NCBI GenBank assembly: GCA_018066825.1
Contig: JAGPVU010000048.1
Location: 1-7,170, forward strand
Direction of reading: 5' to 3'
Origin: Cycloclasticus sp.
GTDB lineage: Bacteria; Pseudomonadota; Gammaproteobacteria; Methylococcales; Cycloclasticaceae
Length of the DNA: 7,170 nucleotides
Part shown: one piece after another, positions 5,758-7,170 of the stretch
Numbering within the stretch: position 1 is the first letter of the stretch
Layout of the letters: each line of letters begins with the position of its first letter
Notes under the pieces: generated by a model
Database searches by the model: none
Seen by the model: the letters and a program-made list of their open reading frames with translations, nothing else
What the model was told of the DNA's origin: nothing
Translations under genes and position numbers: made by a program

Positions 5758-7044
5758 CTAATGCACACCGTCTTCGTTGTGTAGCTTTATTTCGTCTAGT
5801 AAATAGCCAAATCGGGCTGGTATATTTATATCTAGGCTGCAATCTCCATTTTCTTGCACCACTTCGTTAAGAACTTGTCCGTGCTCGAACAAACGCGCCC
5901 TCAGTTTAGCTTGTTGCGTGTTCAAGGTGATTGTGATCCTAATATTTTCGTTATGGCATTGTGTTGACAAGCATTGCAATAACAAATTTATTCCCTCGCC
6001 TTTAACCGCTGACAACCACACTGACTTAGTTTGGCCCGTTTCATCTTTATCGATATGGGTACTAACAGAATCTAGACGATCAATTTTGTTATACACCATA
6101 ATTTGAGGAATCTTATCTGCGCCGATCTCGGCTAACACTTTGTTAACCTCATGAATTTGTTCGTGACGATTTGGGCTACTACTATCAACAACGTGCAACA
6201 GTAAATCTGCTTCAATCGTTTCTTGTAATGTCGATTTAAATGCCGCGACTAACTCATGCGGCAAATCTTGGATAAAACCGACCGTATCAGCGAGCACTAA
6301 CTCTCCGTAATCAGGTAGTTTTAACTGCCGAAGTGTCGGATCTAAGGTGGCGAACAGCTTATCAGCCGCATAGATCGACGAGTGAGTAAGCGTATTAAAT
6401 AGGGTTGATTTTCCTGCGTTGGTGTAACCCACTAATGATACTGTAGGCACATCGGCGCGTTGCCTGCTGCGTCGCCCTTGATCACGCTGTTTGCCCACTT
6501 TTGTTAAGCGTGATTTAATTTGTCGAATACGCTGGGCAATTAACCGCCGATCTGTTTCTAACTGGGTTTCACCGGGGCCTCGTAAGCCAATACCCCCTTT
6601 TTGTCTTTCTAGGTGGGTCCAACCCCTAATTAATCGCGTGGACAAATAGTTTAATTGCGCCAACTCTACTTGTAACTTACCCTCAAACGATTGAGCACGT
6701 TGGGCAAAAATATCCAAGATCAAATTGGTTCGATCCAACACCCGAACCCCTAATTCCTGTTCTAAATTGCGTTGCTGGCTTGGACTCAGGCTGTGATTAA
6801 ATAACACAACGTCGGCGCTGGTATCGTGCAGTTGCTGACGTACTTCTTCCAACTTACCTTTACCGACAAAATATCTTACATCCGGGGTACGGCGAGCCCC
6901 TTTAATATTGATTAAAGGTTCCACATTGGCGGACCTCACCAATTGTATAAACTCGTTTAAATTATCTTCAGAAAAGCTTTCATTAATGGATAAATGGACG
7001 ATTAACGCTTTTTCCCCTGCGTCGGGGCGATCAAATAACTCCAT
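5758..7044 (-). CDS. hflX: Ribosome-associated GTPase HflX
   Basis: HflX is a translational GTPase of the Obg-HflX superfamily. In E. coli it binds the 50S subunit and splits or rescues stalled ribosomes, notably under heat stress. The 428-residue protein is full length. The N-terminal HflX domain includes KGARRTPDVRYFVGKGK (48-64) and the conserved DRTNLILDIFAQRA (104-117). The EGKLQVELAQL stretch and the glycine-rich RQKGGIGLRGPGETQLETDRR (147-167) follow, with a coiled coil at about 165-195. The GTPase domain holds G1 GYTNAGKS (206-213), a conserved switch region FATLDPT (231-237), G3 DTVG (253-256), G4 NKID (319-322) and G5 SA (345-346). All nucleotide-binding motifs are intact. The ATG at 7044 gives MELFDRPDAGEKA, matching known N termini. 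Only a weak AGG site (4 nt away) precedes it. It lies 45 bp after hfq, as in the E. coli miaA-hfq-hflX-hflKC superoperon. Confidence 0.98.
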   Translation of the reverse strand: MELFDRPDAGEKALIVHLSINESFSEDNLNEFIQLVRSANVEPLINIKGARRTPDVRYFVGKGKLEEVRQQLHDTSADVVLFNHSLSPSQQRNLEQELGVRVLDRTNLILDIFAQRAQSFEGKLQVELAQLNYLSTRLIRGWTHLERQKGGIGLRGPGETQLETDRRLIAQRIRQIKSRLTKVGKQRDQGRRSRQRADVPTVSLVGYTNAGKSTLFNTLTHSSIYAADKLFATLDPTLRQLKLPDYGELVLADTVGFIQDLPHELVAAFKSTLQETIEADLLLHVVDSSSPNRHEQIHEVNKVLAEIGADKIPQIMVYNKIDRLDSVSTHIDKDETGQTKSVWLSAVKGEGINLLLQCLSTQCHNENIRITITLNTQQAKLRARLFEHGQVLNEVVQENGDCSLDINIPARFGYLLDEIKLHNEDGVH

Positions 7045-7082
7045 TAAACCTACAAAGCTTACACAGCAACTTAAACGGGGAA

Positions 7083-7088
7083 ATTATA
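7083..7088 (-). promoter_or_regulatory. Candidate -10 element ahead of hflX
   Basis: A perfect TATAAT on the minus strand lies immediately after the hfq stop codon and about 39 nt before the hflX ATG, a sensible distance for a promoter. At 16-18 bp spacing the upstream sequence (within the hfq 3' end) gives no recognisable -35 box, so it may be chance in AT-rich intergenic DNA. Confidence 0.25.
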
Positions 7089-7089
7089 G

Positions 7090-7170
7090 TTAAACGTCCT
7101 CGTCAGCACGAGCGATTGTGACTGCACGTGCTGGCACAACGGTAGAAATAGCGTGCTTATAAACCATTTG
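7090..7170 (-). CDS. hfq: RNA chaperone Hfq, C-terminal end (5' part outside window)
   Basis: The minus strand from the right edge reads 26 codons and a TAA stop. The first residues, QMVYKHAISTVVPAR, match the Sm2 motif of Hfq (YKHAISTVVPSR in E. coli residues 55-66) almost exactly. This motif forms the sRNA-binding proximal face of the hexamer and includes the conserved KH pair. Hfq helps small RNAs pair with mRNAs. After the Sm core only about ten residues remain, ending in the acidic DEDV, so the unstructured tail is very short. If the missing N-terminus has E. coli-like numbering, the whole protein would be about 77 residues against 102 in E. coli. The gene position next to hflX is the standard one. 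Confidence 0.95.
   Translation of the reverse strand, partial: QMVYKHAISTVVPARAVTIARADEDV

Noticed and set aside
1..7170. A previously undescribed system, mobile element, CRISPR array or RNA gene
   Set aside because: Nearly all of the window is explained by conserved housekeeping genes in a known order. I saw no transposase, array-like direct repeats, tRNA cloverleaf or large unexplained gap.

Overview
The window carries one strand of genes, all read right to left (minus strand). The order in transcription direction is hfq (3' end only), hflX, hflK, hflC, a small DUF2065 membrane protein gene (yjeT-like), hisZ, purA, and then the 5' part of an AMP-binding (acyl-CoA synthetase-type) gene that runs off the left edge. 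The hfq-hflX-hflK-hflC-(DUF2065)-hisZ-purA order is a classic gammaproteobacterial arrangement. It matches the pseudomonad type rather than the E. coli type, because E. coli lacks hisZ and has a nucleotide-regulated long-form-HisG-independent layout elsewhere. Base composition looks moderate, in the mid-40s percent GC by eye. I would call the source a free-living, probably aquatic gammaproteobacterium outside the Enterobacteriaceae, and I cannot name the genus from this window.

Layout. Positions 7170-7090 hold the last 26 codons of hfq, the RNA chaperone. HflX (7044-5758), the ribosome-binding GTPase, follows after 45 bp. A 73-bp gap with a plausible sigma70-like promoter precedes hflK (5684-4482) and hflC (4482-3613), whose stop and start overlap as TAATG. 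The DUF2065 gene (3590-3402) begins 22 bp later, behind a run of seven G that serves as its ribosome binding site. HisZ (best start 3385, end 2216) begins 16 bp after that gene, and purA (2164-872) closes the cluster. A clear intrinsic terminator follows at 846-818. After a short AT-rich leader, the acyl-CoA synthetase-like gene starts at 674 behind a strong GAGGAG site.

How the genes work together. HflK and HflC form the membrane SPFH complex that encloses the FtsH protease. DUF2065 is a conserved small membrane neighbour of unknown role. Hfq and HflX act on RNA and ribosomes. HisZ is the regulatory subunit of the short-form ATP phosphoribosyltransferase (first step of histidine synthesis), and PurA makes adenylosuccinate from IMP. 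HisZ and PurA both concern purine nucleotide use, but their linkage to hfl genes is conserved gene order rather than a single pathway. The AMP-binding gene is probably a separate transcription unit.

The gene content is well-known housekeeping material. I see no mobile element, CRISPR array, tRNA, rRNA or new defence-type system. The points worth a second look are small: the leader and a tiny ORF before the synthetase gene, the three-armed AGGGCT repeat at the terminator, the G7 ribosome binding site, the very short Hfq tail, and the uncharacterised DUF2065 protein.
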